Source: Pezizomycotina sp. ARF18 (taxonomy: Eukaryota; Ascomycota). From it: 64,000 bases of DNA. The notes under the pieces were generated by a model. That model was given only the letters and a program-made list of their open reading frames with translations, had not been told where the DNA came from and did no database searches. The number at the start of each line of letters is the position of its first letter. The stretch's first letter is position 1. Positions 47,390-58,739 of the stretch are shown one piece after another. The position numbers and the translations under genes are program-made. The DNA lies in assembly GCA_002224055.1 (NCBI GenBank), contig AZLU01000043.1, positions 116,319 through 180,318 on the forward strand, in the 5' to 3' direction.

Positions 47390-47890
47390 GCGACAATATC
47401 AATTCAAAATAATCGTAGTTCTCGTGTCTTCAACCTGCATTCATTTCATTGAGTTTACTGGTTTCAATTTTACATTGCAGACAATATCCTACCTAGAAAA
47501 AGCCTCTTTGTCTTATGATATATCTATCCTCTATGTTTGCTTACTATTCTTCCTCTCTGACATGTCACTGGCAGTCACTGGCATTGACTCACCAAAGTAT
47601 TTCACGCCGTCCTCGGCAAACTAAGCAAACTAAGTAGTGCAAAAAGGGCAGTATGTTGTCCTAAAAAAAAAAAAAAAAAATTTCTCTGCGAAAATATACC
47701 GTATTTTAAATATTTTGGTATTTTTATATTACATTAGATAAAATAGCACTATAAGATAATTTACTCCGATGCCTGTTGACACTGAGACACACGGTCCCTA
47801 CGAAGTTGACGATAGTATGGATAGCATTCAGCATTGGTGCAATCCCCGAATGCAAGTCTGATATGAATTGCTCTCATTTCAAGAACCCGT
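47390..47890. other. 3' flank of P1, no gene
   Basis: AT-rich, with an A17 run near 47663. Nothing recognised. Confidence 0.6.
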
Positions 47891-47891
47891 G

Positions 47892-49144
47892 CTATTCCGA
47901 GTCCGAGTCGTCTTCTTCATCTGAGCTTTCGAGATCTTCCCACTCCGCTTCTGACTCGCTTTCTACATTGGCATCCTCGGAATCTGACAAAATTGGAATA
48001 GCCTCGTCCAGCCACAAATTCATTTGCTTCAAAAACTCGCCTTTGGGGACCTCTCTCCTCTTCATCGGCATCATGATACCCGCGAAGTCCCGCTCCGCCT
48101 TCTTACGTTTTTTTCGCTGTTCTTCCATGTTTCTTCCAACTGGTCCGGGTCCGTCGCGTTAGATTCGTAATCACCATCGTTATTCTGGGGAGGGTGGTCA
48201 CTGAACCTACGAATACCGCTGTTTAATACCCAATCGTTGCGCTCTCGATGTTCCAAAACGGTTCCGGCGGCGAGGATCATGCGATATAGCGTGTGCGGGG
48301 GTATACTCCGTTCGAAGCAAACATGTGCGGTTCCAGCGCCTTCAGGATCTTGAGCGGTGCGGGACTGCGCTTCTCTTTGTTTTTCATATTGCTAAACTGC
48401 ATCTTAAAAACCGCAAACGTATCGCCTTATCCATTGCACGCCTATCCAATCCAGGAGTCTGGTCACCCGCGGCCCGAAGCGCGCGTAGAGGTGAGAGAAC
48501 CGTTCCGTGGAACTATATCTTATGCGGTGTGATACGTGTAGCTCAAATCGACAAAGTTGCCCGTGCCGAGGGCGAATACCACCGCGTGCAGACTTCAACC
48601 GTGCGTGGCGGTGAATCGTCGTCATCGCCATCCTCCGTTATTACGAAGAAATGGAGTATGTATAGCCCATTTGTTACGGCGCTGAGGCCGTCGGGAACAT
48701 GCTGCGACGCGAGTTCCCATATTCTGCCCCTAGACCTTGCGAGAACACCGCGCATTATATCGGGGTCGACGTCCTGTTCGGGCCGTAACTATTAATCTTT
48801 TCGGACGCGTTTTCACGGAAGGAGAAGTAATTTCTCCAGTCGTTCTCGGAGATCGAAGTGTCGTAAGGAGGTTGTAGGTGCCATTTATCCACGGCGGCGG
48901 AGAAGGCTTGGCCGATGTTTGGACCTGCGCGTATATTGACGAACGCTGGGTTCTTGATGTGACTGCCGTCGTCCTCGCTAAACGGTCGCCGCGATAGACC
49001 GTCGTCATGGTCACGAAGCTGCGTGATGAGCTCTGATACCGAATGCGCTGGTTTGTCGATGCCGCGCTCGGCGCAGAGATCTTTCAGCGCTGGCTTCTTG
49101 AGCTTGTCATACTGCCGGAGAGATTGGAGGACCTGAGGGTCCAT
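47892..49144 (-). CDS. SAP-like domain protein P1
   Basis: It starts MDPQVLQSLRQYDKLKKP (49144). LKKPALKDLCAERGIDKP followed by SVSELITQLRDHDDG fits the SAP motif, a helix-turn-helix of about 35 residues that binds AT-rich DNA or chromatin. Shared family blocks follow: FSAAVDKWHLQPPYDTSIS with ENDWRNYFSFRENA; DIMRGVLARSRGRIWELAS; a VDLSYTYHT strand; ILKALEPHMFASNG; MILAAGTVLEHRERNDW; and GDYESNATDPDQLEETW. The C-terminus has a basic KKRKKAERDF stretch and an acidic tail (WEDLESSDEEDDSDSE) ending at 47892. It is about 400 residues with three or four slips. A nuclear, chromatin-related role is inferred from the SAP-like head only. Confidence 0.7.
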
Positions 49145-49149
49145 GATGG

Positions 49150-49770
49150 TTATTAGACAAAAAGATATAGGCTTGTTGTACAGTATCGATTCTTCTTTGC
49201 AAAGTGATACATAGGCTTTCGAAGGCAAAAGTTGAGGAATTCCATGGAAATTATATAGTTCTTCGCGGTGTATCGCGACTCACACCTTTTGTTTTATTTC
49301 TTTCGTTTTTCTCTTGGTGAGAAACGAACCTCCGTGTATATCACTAGTTTGGTTTAGCGTCTGCAAGGATACGCTATAAAAAGATGTCTTCACGGATGGA
49401 CGGGGAAAAGCGGCCCGGATTAATACGGCTTAGCTTATGCCTATCAAGTTGGCATGCAAGAACAAGGGGCCTGTCGCTCTCGTCGCGTCGCGTTTTCAAT
49501 CATAATAGGCCATTCTCGATAAAAGCCCCTGAGTCAAGCGCCCTGGAGTGCAGGTCTTATCGCCTTGTGAATGCTACCCACTAGAGGTTCTCTAGCATTG
49601 GGGGCCCAGCCAGGTTGAGGAATCTAGATTTAGAGGACACGCATTTACCCTTAGAATCTCATCATTCTCTTGGAGTACCGCTTTCGAATCAGAGAACTTA
49701 GAATGATATAGTCGATCTTATAAGCAAATATCGTATAGTCGAAGTCACGTCCCAGAAGTCCTCGAATGGA
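49150..49770. other. intergenic
   Basis: Spacer between P2's end and P1's start. The plus frame 49384-49584 has no motif. Confidence 0.6.
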
Positions 49771-49773
49771 TGA

Positions 49774-51049
49774 TCAATACTCATCCTCATCTTCATCCGT
49801 ATCGTCCCAGTCATCTTCTCATCGTCTTCCTCGTCATCTTCCTCATCATCTTCCTCATTTCGTCAAAGCCTTCGCCATAATCGCTGAGTCAGAATAAACG
49901 TGTGCCTTATCGAGTTCGTCAAGAGCTTTCTCCATCTTCCCATCGCTAATACTAGCGCCGCTCATGAGTGCTGTCGTGTTCAAAGTCTCTCTTTGCCCGG
50001 TGCGCCATTCCTCAATACCTCTCTCGTCCTCCGAGTCGAGGTCAGTCGCATTTGATACCTTCCCTTCCGAATAATATCCATCGTTTGAGTCATTTACCCG
50101 AGCCATGGTGTTTTTCCCATCGAAATCGAATCTACGTACGTCGACGCGTTCAATCCACCGGTTGTCCTCGTTATGCGCCAGAACAGTTCCGGCGGCCAGA
50201 AGCATGTGGTACAGCGTTAGAGGCGCGATCATACCCATAGACGCAAACATGTGCCCCTCTAAAGCTGAGAACGCGTAGTGAAGCCGAGAATACACTTATC
50301 CTTGTGTTTCCGATCGCTGCATCTCATGTGTAACACCATGGACGGCGCGTCTGGTGCATAGGGATCCGGTGGTTGCTTCATCAGCTCCTCTACTCTTAAC
50401 CATCTCCATATACTTACCGTGCAGTACCCCTCGGGATGAGAACCGCTCAATGGAAAATGCTCGTGGGCGGCCCGTGGAAACGTATTCTAACTGCACAAAA
50501 TGCCATTTCCGACCGGGGAATATCAACGTGTACTAACCTCAGCTGTCTGTACATAAGAGAAGCCGTCATCGGTGATAGAAAACGATAGGATATCCAGTCC
50601 TTTGGCGACCGCTTGGGTATCGGACAGGTGCGGCGATGCCAGCTCGGTCATTGCGAGGCTAGCTTCGTATTTCTCTAATCGCTTCTTCAGGTAATCGGAA
50701 GTGATTCTGACAGCTTGTTACGATATAGGATGTAGTTCTTCCAATCGGCTTCCGAAATAGAGATATCGTACGGAGCCTGCGTTACATGCACATGTTTCAA
50801 TACAGGCATCCAGCGGTTGAAAAGCGCCCAGCTCCCCTGGTGTTTACGAACCCAGCCTTTTCGTACGATCTCCGCTTGGAGTAAACTCAACCGGCGGAGC
50901 CGAGAGGCCGTCGTGGTGGTCCCGGAGTTGGGCAATGAGCTCCGTGACAGAACGCGCGGGTCGGTGCCTCTTTCGGCACGTAGCTTCCTCAGGGCTGAGT
51001 TCTTAAGCTTGTGATACTTGCAAAGTGACTGTAGTAATGCTGGATTCAT
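49774..51049 (-). CDS. SAP-like domain protein P2
   Basis: It starts MNPALLQSLCKYHKLKNS (51049). The SAP-like head LKNSALRKLRAERGTDPR is followed, after one slip, by a SELIAQLRDHHDGLS-like second helix. The body matches P1 and P3: VTQAPYDISISEADWKNYIL, then YLKKRLEKYEASLAMTELAS, GLDILSFSITDDGFSYVQT, KWHFVQLEYVSTGRPRAF, a P2-specific VLHMRCSDRKHKDKC, then ALEGHMFASMGMIAPLTLYH with MLLAAGTVLAHNEDNRW. The tail carries GKMEKALDELDKAHVYSD and a strongly acidic end (DDWDDTDEDEDEY) stopping at 49774. It sits head-to-tail behind P1 with about 630 bp between them, a local tandem duplicate. Four slips. Confidence 0.7.
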
Positions 51050-51054
51050 GGCTG

Positions 51055-52245
51055 AGATGATACGTACACTTGTAATATTGAATTCCGGAGGCGGAGATGT
51101 GTGTATGAGAAAAACGAAGACTAAAAAGCGGGGAACACGCTGAGCCAAGTTGATTAAATCTTTCCCCTCCTCCTTCCCTCCCATTCGAAGTCAGCTAGAT
51201 CATGGGCATTATGACTTCGATACTTTACGATTTTGTTTATATCATTAACGATTCTAATGGTCCTCGATGAGATGAGCATTAGGTACTTTAGTACTCACTT
51301 ATACTCAATTGACGAATGATTGAACGGTCATTTTATAAATATATTGCATGGGGGTTCTTTGCATGCACTATTGATTTTGTCGAATCACAAGTTTCTTCGC
51401 TGACGCGAGACCTGGAGACGAAACGTCGTACATAAAGGCGACCCAATATAACACAAAGCTCTCATAATATTATACATAGCTTGCAAAAGCACGTTCTTGC
51501 TCTGATACATCAAGCCATCCGCAAAAGAGACCCTATTGCTACCAATTTCCCACCACACTGCAGCATCGATATCGTCCCAGTGCCATTGCTAAAATACTAG
51601 CCCCTTGTAGCGCCTGCTGCCTAGGACATTCTTTCTCAATCTCTTTTCTCTCTTTTCTGCCTCCTCAACGTCTCGTTGTCCAACCCTCGGCAAAATCTCC
51701 TAACCTGCGGTAAACAGACAATCATGATCGTGGTGCCCGCCCAGAAAGCGCTCAGAAAATCGCTAATCCCATCGAACACATCCCAATTTATCTCTGCTGA
51801 GTCTGGCACAGTTAGAGATCCCGGTAATCAACGAGCAGCAAACGTTAAGAAACCCCGCTGCTATCATCCAGTGCTCGTTTTCTTGTCAGAGGGCGATATC
51901 GCACCAATGTGTATTAGATTTCGAAGGATAAAAAACGGGATCGTATCAATCAGTAGCTCCGATACAGTTTGGTATGACCAGAAGGTCGCAGGGTACCAAG
52001 TATTATACTAGCAAGTATCGATATTTGGAGTAAACGCCCACAGATCGAGAATGGACGACAGATTAGGGATTCGTAAAATATGGGATATAAACAACCGATA
52101 ACGTTCCATATCCATGAGAACACGATGAACCGCCACGTACGTGGGAAATTCTCTTTCGGCGTAAGTTGGTGTAGAAGCACAACAGGACGAATTTGGCGCA
52201 GTGAAGTGATGTTGGGTATGTGTAAGATCCCATAACGTATGATTC
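51055..52245. other. intergenic
   Basis: No gene recognised. The plus frame 51676-52011 (111 codons) has ordinary composition but no motif or support. Confidence 0.5.
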
Positions 52246-52249
52246 AGTA

Positions 52250-52456
52250 TCAGTCGTACTGTGGCGAGTCGTGATCCCAGTCGAAATCGTCATCATAGTC
52301 TCCATTGTGATTGCCCACTGCATCCCCGATTACGGCTCCGAGGAAGCAGAGGAGGGATACGATGGTAAATATTTCGACCCATAGCCTGCAACGGTAGTAG
52401 AACTGGACGTAGAGACGTATAGCGACGGATGGGCAGTGGTACCGAACATAAACCAT
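52250..52456 (-). CDS. small single-pass membrane protein (tentative)
   Basis: A 68-codon frame has one hydrophobic span (FTIVSLLCFLGAVIGDAVG) after a basic/aromatic head, and an acidic tail (DYDDDFDWDHDSPQYD). The asymmetry of charge and the clean stop are protein-like. There is no homologue in the window. It could be a real small gene or the last exon of one. Confidence 0.3.
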   Translation of the reverse strand: MVYVRYHCPSVAIRLYVQFYYRCRLWVEIFTIVSLLCFLGAVIGDAVGNHNGDYDDDFDWDHDSPQYD

Positions 52457-52459
52457 TCA

Positions 52460-53875
52460 AAAGTCCGTGTAGGATTGGTTAGAATGAGCGTTTACTGTTA
52501 GATTGTGGGACTTACTAGCAATTGTAGCCTTGCCAACCTATACTTATCAATATGCTTGTATTGAAGTTAGAATTCTGAGCTGGTTTTTCCAAAAAAAAAA
52601 AAAAAAAAAAAAAAAAACCCTTGAGGAATGGCGAGTTTTTCCTCATGTCTGATACATGTTCAAAATTACAAGAGAAATGTTCGGACCAGAAGCGAAGGCC
52701 CCGATTATGTGGCTCTAGACGACAATGAACAAGGACCCATGGCTTAAGGATCGATTGATTCTGATGTTCGAGTTTTCCACATAAGCGAGGAGCCGCGGCA
52801 ATGTTGTTTGCGAGCGAGCAATCAATCCTATATGAAACTGAAACCGGGCCCCACCTGATGATTATTAAAAAAAACACTTCTCCAAACGCATTTCCGAGTC
52901 CCGAGCAGGGAATTCTTTATAATTATGGAAGATCTTCAAATCATGGTTTGGACATTGACGCCGTCGAGAGAAAGGTAGCTAGTCTTCAAACATGTTTTCC
53001 TTGCGTTTCTTATTCGGTTAGCATATTTGTTGAGAAGCAGTCATATGCTAAGGATCGAGCAGATCTCTGGCACAACTTGTCAGTTGCTTCAGCGGGATAC
53101 GGCACCCAAGAAATTAACTGCCTTTGAAATTATTTGACCCACCTATTGGATACTGAGGTGTTCATGATGGTCGAGTTTCGGTTAGCTAAAGCCATCGGCC
53201 CCCCTGAAAAACGTCAGCGGGACGTCCAACCCCGATTAAATATAGAAAATGGCCCTATTATAACAACCAGTGGATGATAATAACTATTTTCGCTGTTCTG
53301 TTTAAACTTGCAAACCTTTTTTCCAATATTTTTATTTCGTTGGTCATAAAGAAAAATGAAACCCACTAATGTAGATCGAACAGGAAGACATCTCAAAGCG
53401 ACTAAGCAATCTATATAGCTCATCAAAGTCATTTGCATCAAGGACTTGCATTTGCTATGTAATACTCAGAAAAACATCTTAAAGAACAGAATTAAAGATA
53501 ACACAATTAAAGATGAAAACTACAAGCAAGTATCGAACTAGATTAAGAAAGCGAAATGGATGAAAGGACCGAAAGGACTTAATTAAAAAGATAGAAAGCA
53601 AGGCAGCCTGAGCGGGAATTTGAACGGCAAAATCAAAAAACGAGAGTAAACATAATGAATAATTGAAGCATAATTATTGACTTTTCTTATCTTTTGTTTT
53701 GTATTCCATGTTTTTCTATTTTCCACTTTTTTTTTCTGTTTTTTTTTTTTCGTAAAGTTGTAGCTGAAAGGGATAACGGAGCCGATTGAGGCAAGAGAAG
53801 CAAGGCAAGAAACACAGCACCAGGATAAAATGCAGCCAAGAACGCATGCGCGGCGTGAATACCCGACCTTTACGG
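52460..53875. other. intergenic
   Basis: No gene was recognised. It includes an A27 run (about 52591-52617). The plus frame 52801-53127 has no motif. Confidence 0.5.
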
Positions 53876-53879
53876 TTTC

Positions 53880-54966
53880 TCAACTGCTCTGCTCTTCTAC
53901 TAAACGCGCTGTTTCGGAAAAGAGTCTTTCGAGTTTCCGACACCTTTCTTTGAGACGGCGGTTCTCCTCTCGGAGCTGCTGCAGGTCAAACTCCCGATTC
54001 ATTGCTTGTAAGCGACGGTTCTCTTCTGATAGATGCTGAACTCTCTCCTCCAAAGATTTTATCATATCTGCGGCGTTAAAAGAGCCTGAAGGCGACGGAT
54101 CATGTGTCTTCTGTCGGGGAGTGTAACGGACCCCAAGGCGTCACTGGTGACTGGTTCAGTTGGACTGGCTACCGGGTCTCGCGGCTCATACTTCCCTGAG
54201 ATATGTTTTGCGCATGCATCTGGGACTTTCTATGAGCATCGAGGCCCTTTCGCCAGTTAAAGCTTATATCACATGAGCGGCACTTATGGTTTTGAACTCC
54301 GTGGACGTTCTTGGAATGTTTGTCGTACAACTTCTCATCCTTGAACTGCTCCGGACAAGATTTGCATTGATATGTTGTTCTAGGACGGCGCTTCTTTTTC
54401 TGTTTCGGGGTTTTGTGTTTCTAGAGAAACAGCTTTGCTTGTATTTTAGGGAGAGGTTTGCGTTATCTGGATGGAAGGAGAGATCTCTTCGCTAAGTTCC
54501 GAGTCAATTGGGTTGAGACGCGACTCTCCTGAAGGGATTTTGAGGCTGTGGTAAGTCCTGTTGGATTTGGTGCATCTGCAGCGAAATCAAGTTCTGAGAG
54601 TGCTCCGAGAAGGTTCCCACGACGTCGGCATGGCTGTTGTCTTCCGCACCCGGTGGGTCTGAGGATCGATCTGAATGCGGCGAATGAGCTATAGTAGATT
54701 CAAGATTTTAGGAGAAGTTATATCAGTGTCAACCGAAATATCACGGTTAAGACCGAATTGTGAATAGTCAATGTTATCAAAGTCAATAAATAAGTTGATG
54801 TTCTCAGATATGTCAAGATTTTTTGAAGCGGTTGTGCACTGTTCGTTGAAGTAGGTTTGAAGAGCATGATGATCTGAGGTTTGTTAGAACTAGGCGGAAA
54901 TGAGGCGGAGATACGGATCTGGGACTGACCAGGGTAGATTGGGCTATTTAAGTTGGTGTCGGCCAT
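53880..54966 (-). CDS. C2H2 zinc-finger/coiled-coil protein Z1
   Basis: It starts MADTNLNSPIYP (54966). A 56-nt intron (54874-54929, GTCAGT...CTAAC...CTCAG) falls in phase 1, and exon 2 continues DHHALQTYFNEQCTTASKN. An acidic, hydrophobic-dotted head (NLFIDFDNIDYSQFGLN) looks like an activation segment. A basic KQKKKRRPRTTYQC leads into two C2H2 fingers: CKSCPEQFKDEKLYDKHSKN-VH and CRSCDISFNWRKGLDAHRKS-QMH. The C-terminus is a leucine-rich coiled coil (MIKSLEERVQHLSEENRRLQ; LREENRRLKERCRKLERLF) ending VEEQSS at 53880. The layout suggests a dimeric DNA-binding regulator; targets are unknown. Z4 and Z5 are its closest relatives. Two or three slips. Confidence 0.75.
54874..54929 (-). other. family-conserved phase-1 intron of Z1
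   Basis: A 56-nt intron with GTCAGT donor, CTAAC branch and CAG acceptor, splitting a G|AT codon. The same position and phase occur in Z4 and Z5. Confidence 0.75.
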
Positions 54967-55152
54967 GGTGCGACAACTTTATTAGGAACAATTGTCGCAT
55001 TGGTTGACTGTCGTGGCATTTGTATGTATAATTGTGCCAGTATTCCGAATATTAAATTTGACGTCGCTGTTTGTTTAATTCTCCTTATTAGCAGGCTGCA
55101 AGAAGCCAGAAGAGCTGGTGATCAACCGCAAGGTTGGTTGGATTCGAGTAGC

Positions 55153-55350
55153 TCACCGGCTTCGCGCCGTGACAGGCTCGTGGACCAGCATGCGAAAAAA
55201 AGGGTTCAAATGGGCCGAATGACTGCCCAGGTGTCTACGATATTCCGCCATCTTGAAATCTTTCCTAGACGAATTACATCCTGTGGTCGGGCAAGGATAT
55301 GAGGTTTTGTAAAACTCTAAGTGCCCCTGAGGAAGATAGAATTCGTCCAT
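55153..55350 (-). CDS. small C2H2 zinc-finger protein
   Basis: It starts MDEFYLPQGHLEFYKTS (55350). One finger, YPCPTTGCNSSRKDFKMAEY followed by RRHLGSHS, has CX4CX13HX3H spacing, unlike the CX2C fingers of the Z family. The frame ends at 55153 but may continue past a slip. It is probably an independent C2H2 gene or a relic, and only 65 residues are supported. Confidence 0.45.
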   Translation of the reverse strand: MDEFYLPQGHLEFYKTSYPCPTTGCNSSRKDFKMAEYRRHLGSHSAHLNPFFRMLVHEPVTARSR

Positions 55351-55354
55351 GGTT

Positions 55355-56040
55355 TTATAAAGTGTCAGGGCGAATAGTAGCGTGCTTTTTTTTTTGAATT
55401 TGTACACCGTGGAGTATAATGATTTCTCCAGTTGTGCTCAAGTATACGAGCAGATCCTGGGATATTTGAACTTTCCGGGGATGCGGAAGGCGCTTATATA
55501 TGCGTTAGAAGAGCTTTGCAATTTGGTGAGTTCGTTTACTGTAGTCAAATATACGAGTAAACTGGCGAAGGCTTTGCAACAGGCCTTAAGAACGGCCTTT
55601 ACGAAGCCTTGACGGCCGTATCAGGAAATATAGAGGAGCCCCTTGAGGATTCGGAGGAGAATGCAGCTTATAACCAATCAGCACCGATTTCGCTTCCACC
55701 TAAAGCATGCCGGAGTTGGCATTACTTGGCAGCCTTGCGGCACGTAACGGTATCGCAGGCGTCATGCGCTGATTGTTTGGGTTACCCTTTGTAAGCACCC
55801 TATAGCGGCTTTTTTATTCTCAAAACACACTTTTTTGATTTTGAGGAAGGGTAAAGAGGAAAAGCCCAAGGCCGTCGTTTTTCCTTAGGTAAAATTCTTG
55901 TTATTGCCGGGCTCTTGCTTTTCTGAGGAGGAGCCTGAGAAGTCCACGATCTTCCGAAATTAAACGTCTCGTGTTTTGAAGACATTGGTGCAAACTTTGT
56001 GCTGCCAATGTAATACAAAATTTCCTATAACAAGTTTGAT
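55355..56040. other. intergenic
   Basis: Two plus-strand frames (55382-55612, 55609-55794) overlap and are protein-like in composition, but I recognise no domain and cannot tell them from chance. Confidence 0.4.
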
Positions 56041-56048
56041 CCTACTTG

Positions 56049-57567
56049 TTATTGTTGTATACTTCTTTCTTTCCATCTATCATGTTCGAGTCTCTTTATT
56101 TCCAATAATTTATGCATGGATATTTCTGCCCTGATAAATAGAATGATATAAGAAAAAAAGATATCTTGGAGCATTCGCATCGCTAAAAATAGACTTGGGG
56201 CCAGAATATTGTCCTGGTATACTAGTACCACTTTAATCATCAACTTCCATTTTTCGCCTTCTTGACCCTGCTCCTCCTCCTCCTCATCATCATCATTATC
56301 GTCTTCCTCTTCCTCCCCGGAGTCATAATCGTCGTAATCCTCATCATCGTCAAAAAGCGCTGCACTACCGGACTCCGAATCCGCATCTTCCGAATCGGAA
56401 ATAGCATGCACAGTCTCCCCGAAGAAATCGTTCAACTTTTCCTGAAGCTTCTGCTCGTCAACTCCAGCTTTCTTCGGCAGGAGGTTAGTAAGCTGCAAAA
56501 GCCCCTTGTTAGCATCCTTGTTCTTCTTGCGTTCCTTCCTCATGTCCCTTTCCAAGTACTCGCGGTCTGTCTCGTTGGACTCGTAGCCGGCGTCTTTCCT
56601 CTTCGATTTGGCGGTACGTTTCCCCTCGTAGTCGAACCTACGAAATCCGACGTGCTCGACCATCCGTTTTCTTCTTCGTGGCAGAGAATGGTACCGGCTG
56701 CAAGAAACATCTTATACAACGTCAACGGAGCGATAAGGCCTTCAAAACCAAACATATGCTCTTCCAACGCTTTCAAGACACGCAACGAAGTCGGCTACCT
56801 CTTCTCCTCTTCATATCGCTGTAGTGCGTGGTAAAGACGTCAATCTTGTCTTTTTGGTTTCGTAGTGAGCTGGTGGCCCAATCTTCTCATCCCCCGCGAA
56901 ACCGAAGCGGACGAAGATGGTAGACATGCATTCGCTGGAGTAGTCGCGGTGCGGTGGTGGTAGGTGTAGGCTAAATCGATGAAGTGCCCGTTACCGAGGG
57001 CGAATACCAGCGGGTGGGGCTTCAACGGTCCTCGTTCCAGGATTACCATCGTCCAAAATATCCCAGGGGAGGAAGTACAGCTCGCTCCTGATGGACTTCT
57101 TTGCCTCGCCCATATCAGGAATGTAAGGGGATCCAAGTTTTGTCAATTTGACGCGGCATTTGGCGAGGGCGTCGCGGACGTCGTCGGCGTCGAACTCATC
57201 GTAGTCGCCGAGAAAATATCCTTCCCGAGTTTATCCGCAACCTTGAGACGCCGCTTGTAGTACTTCTTCCAGTCGCTTTCGGCGATAGAGGTGTCGTAAG
57301 GCGCCTGAAGAGCCCATTTGTCCACGGAAGCTGCGAAGTATTTGCCGTGTTCAGTGGTGGGTTTATCGGTGACATATCCTGGATTGTCGATACGACTACC
57401 GCCTTCGCCGTGAAATGGTTGGGAGGAGTAGTAAGGCCGTCTTCCTGGTCGCGCAGCTGGGAGGACAAGTTCAGTGATGGAAAGGGCAGGATCGGTGATA
57501 CCGCGTTCGGCGCACAGCTTTTTGAGGGCTGGCTTCCTGAGCTTGTCTGGAACACGGAAGGGTTCAT
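56049..57567 (-). CDS. SAP-like domain protein P3
   Basis: It starts MNPSVFQ (57567), one slip before DKLRKPALKKLCAERGITDP and SITELSSQLRDQEDGL, the SAP-like head. The body follows the family order: YFAASVDKWALQAPYDTSIA with ESDWKKYYKRRLKVADKLG; DADDVRDALAKCRVKLTKLG; a GNGHFIDLAYTYHHRT strand; VLKALEEHMFGFEGLIAPL; LTLYKMFLAAGTILCHEE; VGFRRFDYEGKRTAKSK and DAGYESNETDREYLERD. A helix (VDEQKLQEKLNDFFGETV) precedes an acidic tail of about 45 residues (DDDEDYDDYDSGEEEEDDND). The frame stays open to 56049, but P1 and P2 stop soon after the acidic tail, so the true end may be near 56240. Four slips. Confidence 0.7.
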
Positions 57568-57574
57568 TGCGCGT

Positions 57575-58050
57575 ATGGTAATGCCAGTTACAATATCGAA
57601 CCAAGGGCGGTATCTTTAAAGGTACAAATATAAAGGGCTGCTGCTTTGAAGACTTGTGTTTACGGTTCACTTCATTTATCCTGTAACAAGTTTGGTGGTT
57701 TGCTTGCTTGAACGGATAAATATTGCCTAGTAGGAGTCTTCCAACAGAAAAAGAATCAGATAGTAAGGTAACAAAAAGTTTCAATAGATATTGACCTTCT
57801 TGGTAGGCTGCTTTGCAAGGAATTTGCCCGTTTGGCTTTGGTCTCACCTGCGACGTAGTATTGCTAAACTTTGCTTTCAGGTAGGCAAAATCTCGCTTGA
57901 AGCAAATTAGCATGGGACTTCCGAGGAGGTGCGGAATGAACCGTACCCTACAGATAGTTACTTAAACAACCCGTCTGGTGTTAAGGGAAACACACTGTCC
58001 GCCACGGAATATTCAAGCATTACATAATAGGAGTTCTTTGTTCTAGGTTC
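57575..58050. other. spacer between P3 and Z3
   Basis: The minus-strand frame continuing upstream of P3 here has no motif and is probably 5' leader. Confidence 0.55.
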
Positions 58051-58056
58051 AAAATG

Positions 58057-58735
58057 TCACTTTTCTACCATCGGAGTTTCGTTACTGATGTTCCCAGAGT
58101 TCTCTGCGGGGGCAGACCTAGCCTTGTGGGCTTCGGACAAAAGATGTGTTTTAAGATTTCGTCTGTGGATGAACTCTCCGTTGCAAGAAGCGCATTCATG
58201 ATTTTTGCGCTTGTGTATCTTCCAGCAGTGTTCGTCGTAATCCTTCTCGTTTCTGGATTCGTCTTCGTTGAGAGGGTTGGTGTAGAGGTCATTGTGAGTG
58301 AGCCGTTGATCGCATTTGTATCAATGCGAGCTATCCCGGCGGAAGGACTACGCGACTTGGGCAAACCTGGTGCTGCCGCTATCTTTTCGAATGATTTGGG
58401 GTGTCGTTTCAAATACTATGACGACGGTGACTCCAAAGGGGCCATGATGGCATTGCGGAGTGGCCGGAGCTTGTATTACATGTAGAGGGGTGTGGGAGTT
58501 GTTGTATGGAGTCGTGCAGCGTGGTGTGGGCTTGGTCCATGTGGCTTTCGTGGCTTGCCTCAGACATGATGTCCGTTGTTATAGGATCGCCGAGCCCGAA
58601 GGAGTCGTTACCGCAAATTTCGTTGTATAGATTTTCGAAAGAGTTGAAGCTTGTGGATGAGATGTGAAGACTTTGAATGTCCTGGCCATTTAGGTCTTCG
58701 AAATTGGTATAGCTTTTATTAGCAGGGTACTATAG
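58057..58735 (-). CDS. C2H2 zinc-finger protein Z3 (shorter family member)
   Basis: The first exon was not found. The visible part begins near YTNFEDLNGQDIQSLHIS and has a Ser/His-rich acidic head (FENLYNEICGNDSFGLGD, EASHESHMDQAHTTLHDS). After one slip comes a divergent first finger, YKCDQRLTHNDLYTN...DYDEHCWKIH, whose second cysteine is missing. The second finger is good: HECASCNGEFIHRRNLKTHL then LSEAH (CX2CX12HX5H). It ends PMVEK at 58057 without the coiled coil seen in Z1, Z4 and Z5, so it is a truncated or diverged member. The acceptor-like CTATAG/CTAATAA stretch near 58740 suggests an upstream exon. Confidence 0.6.
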
Positions 58736-58739
58736 ATGA

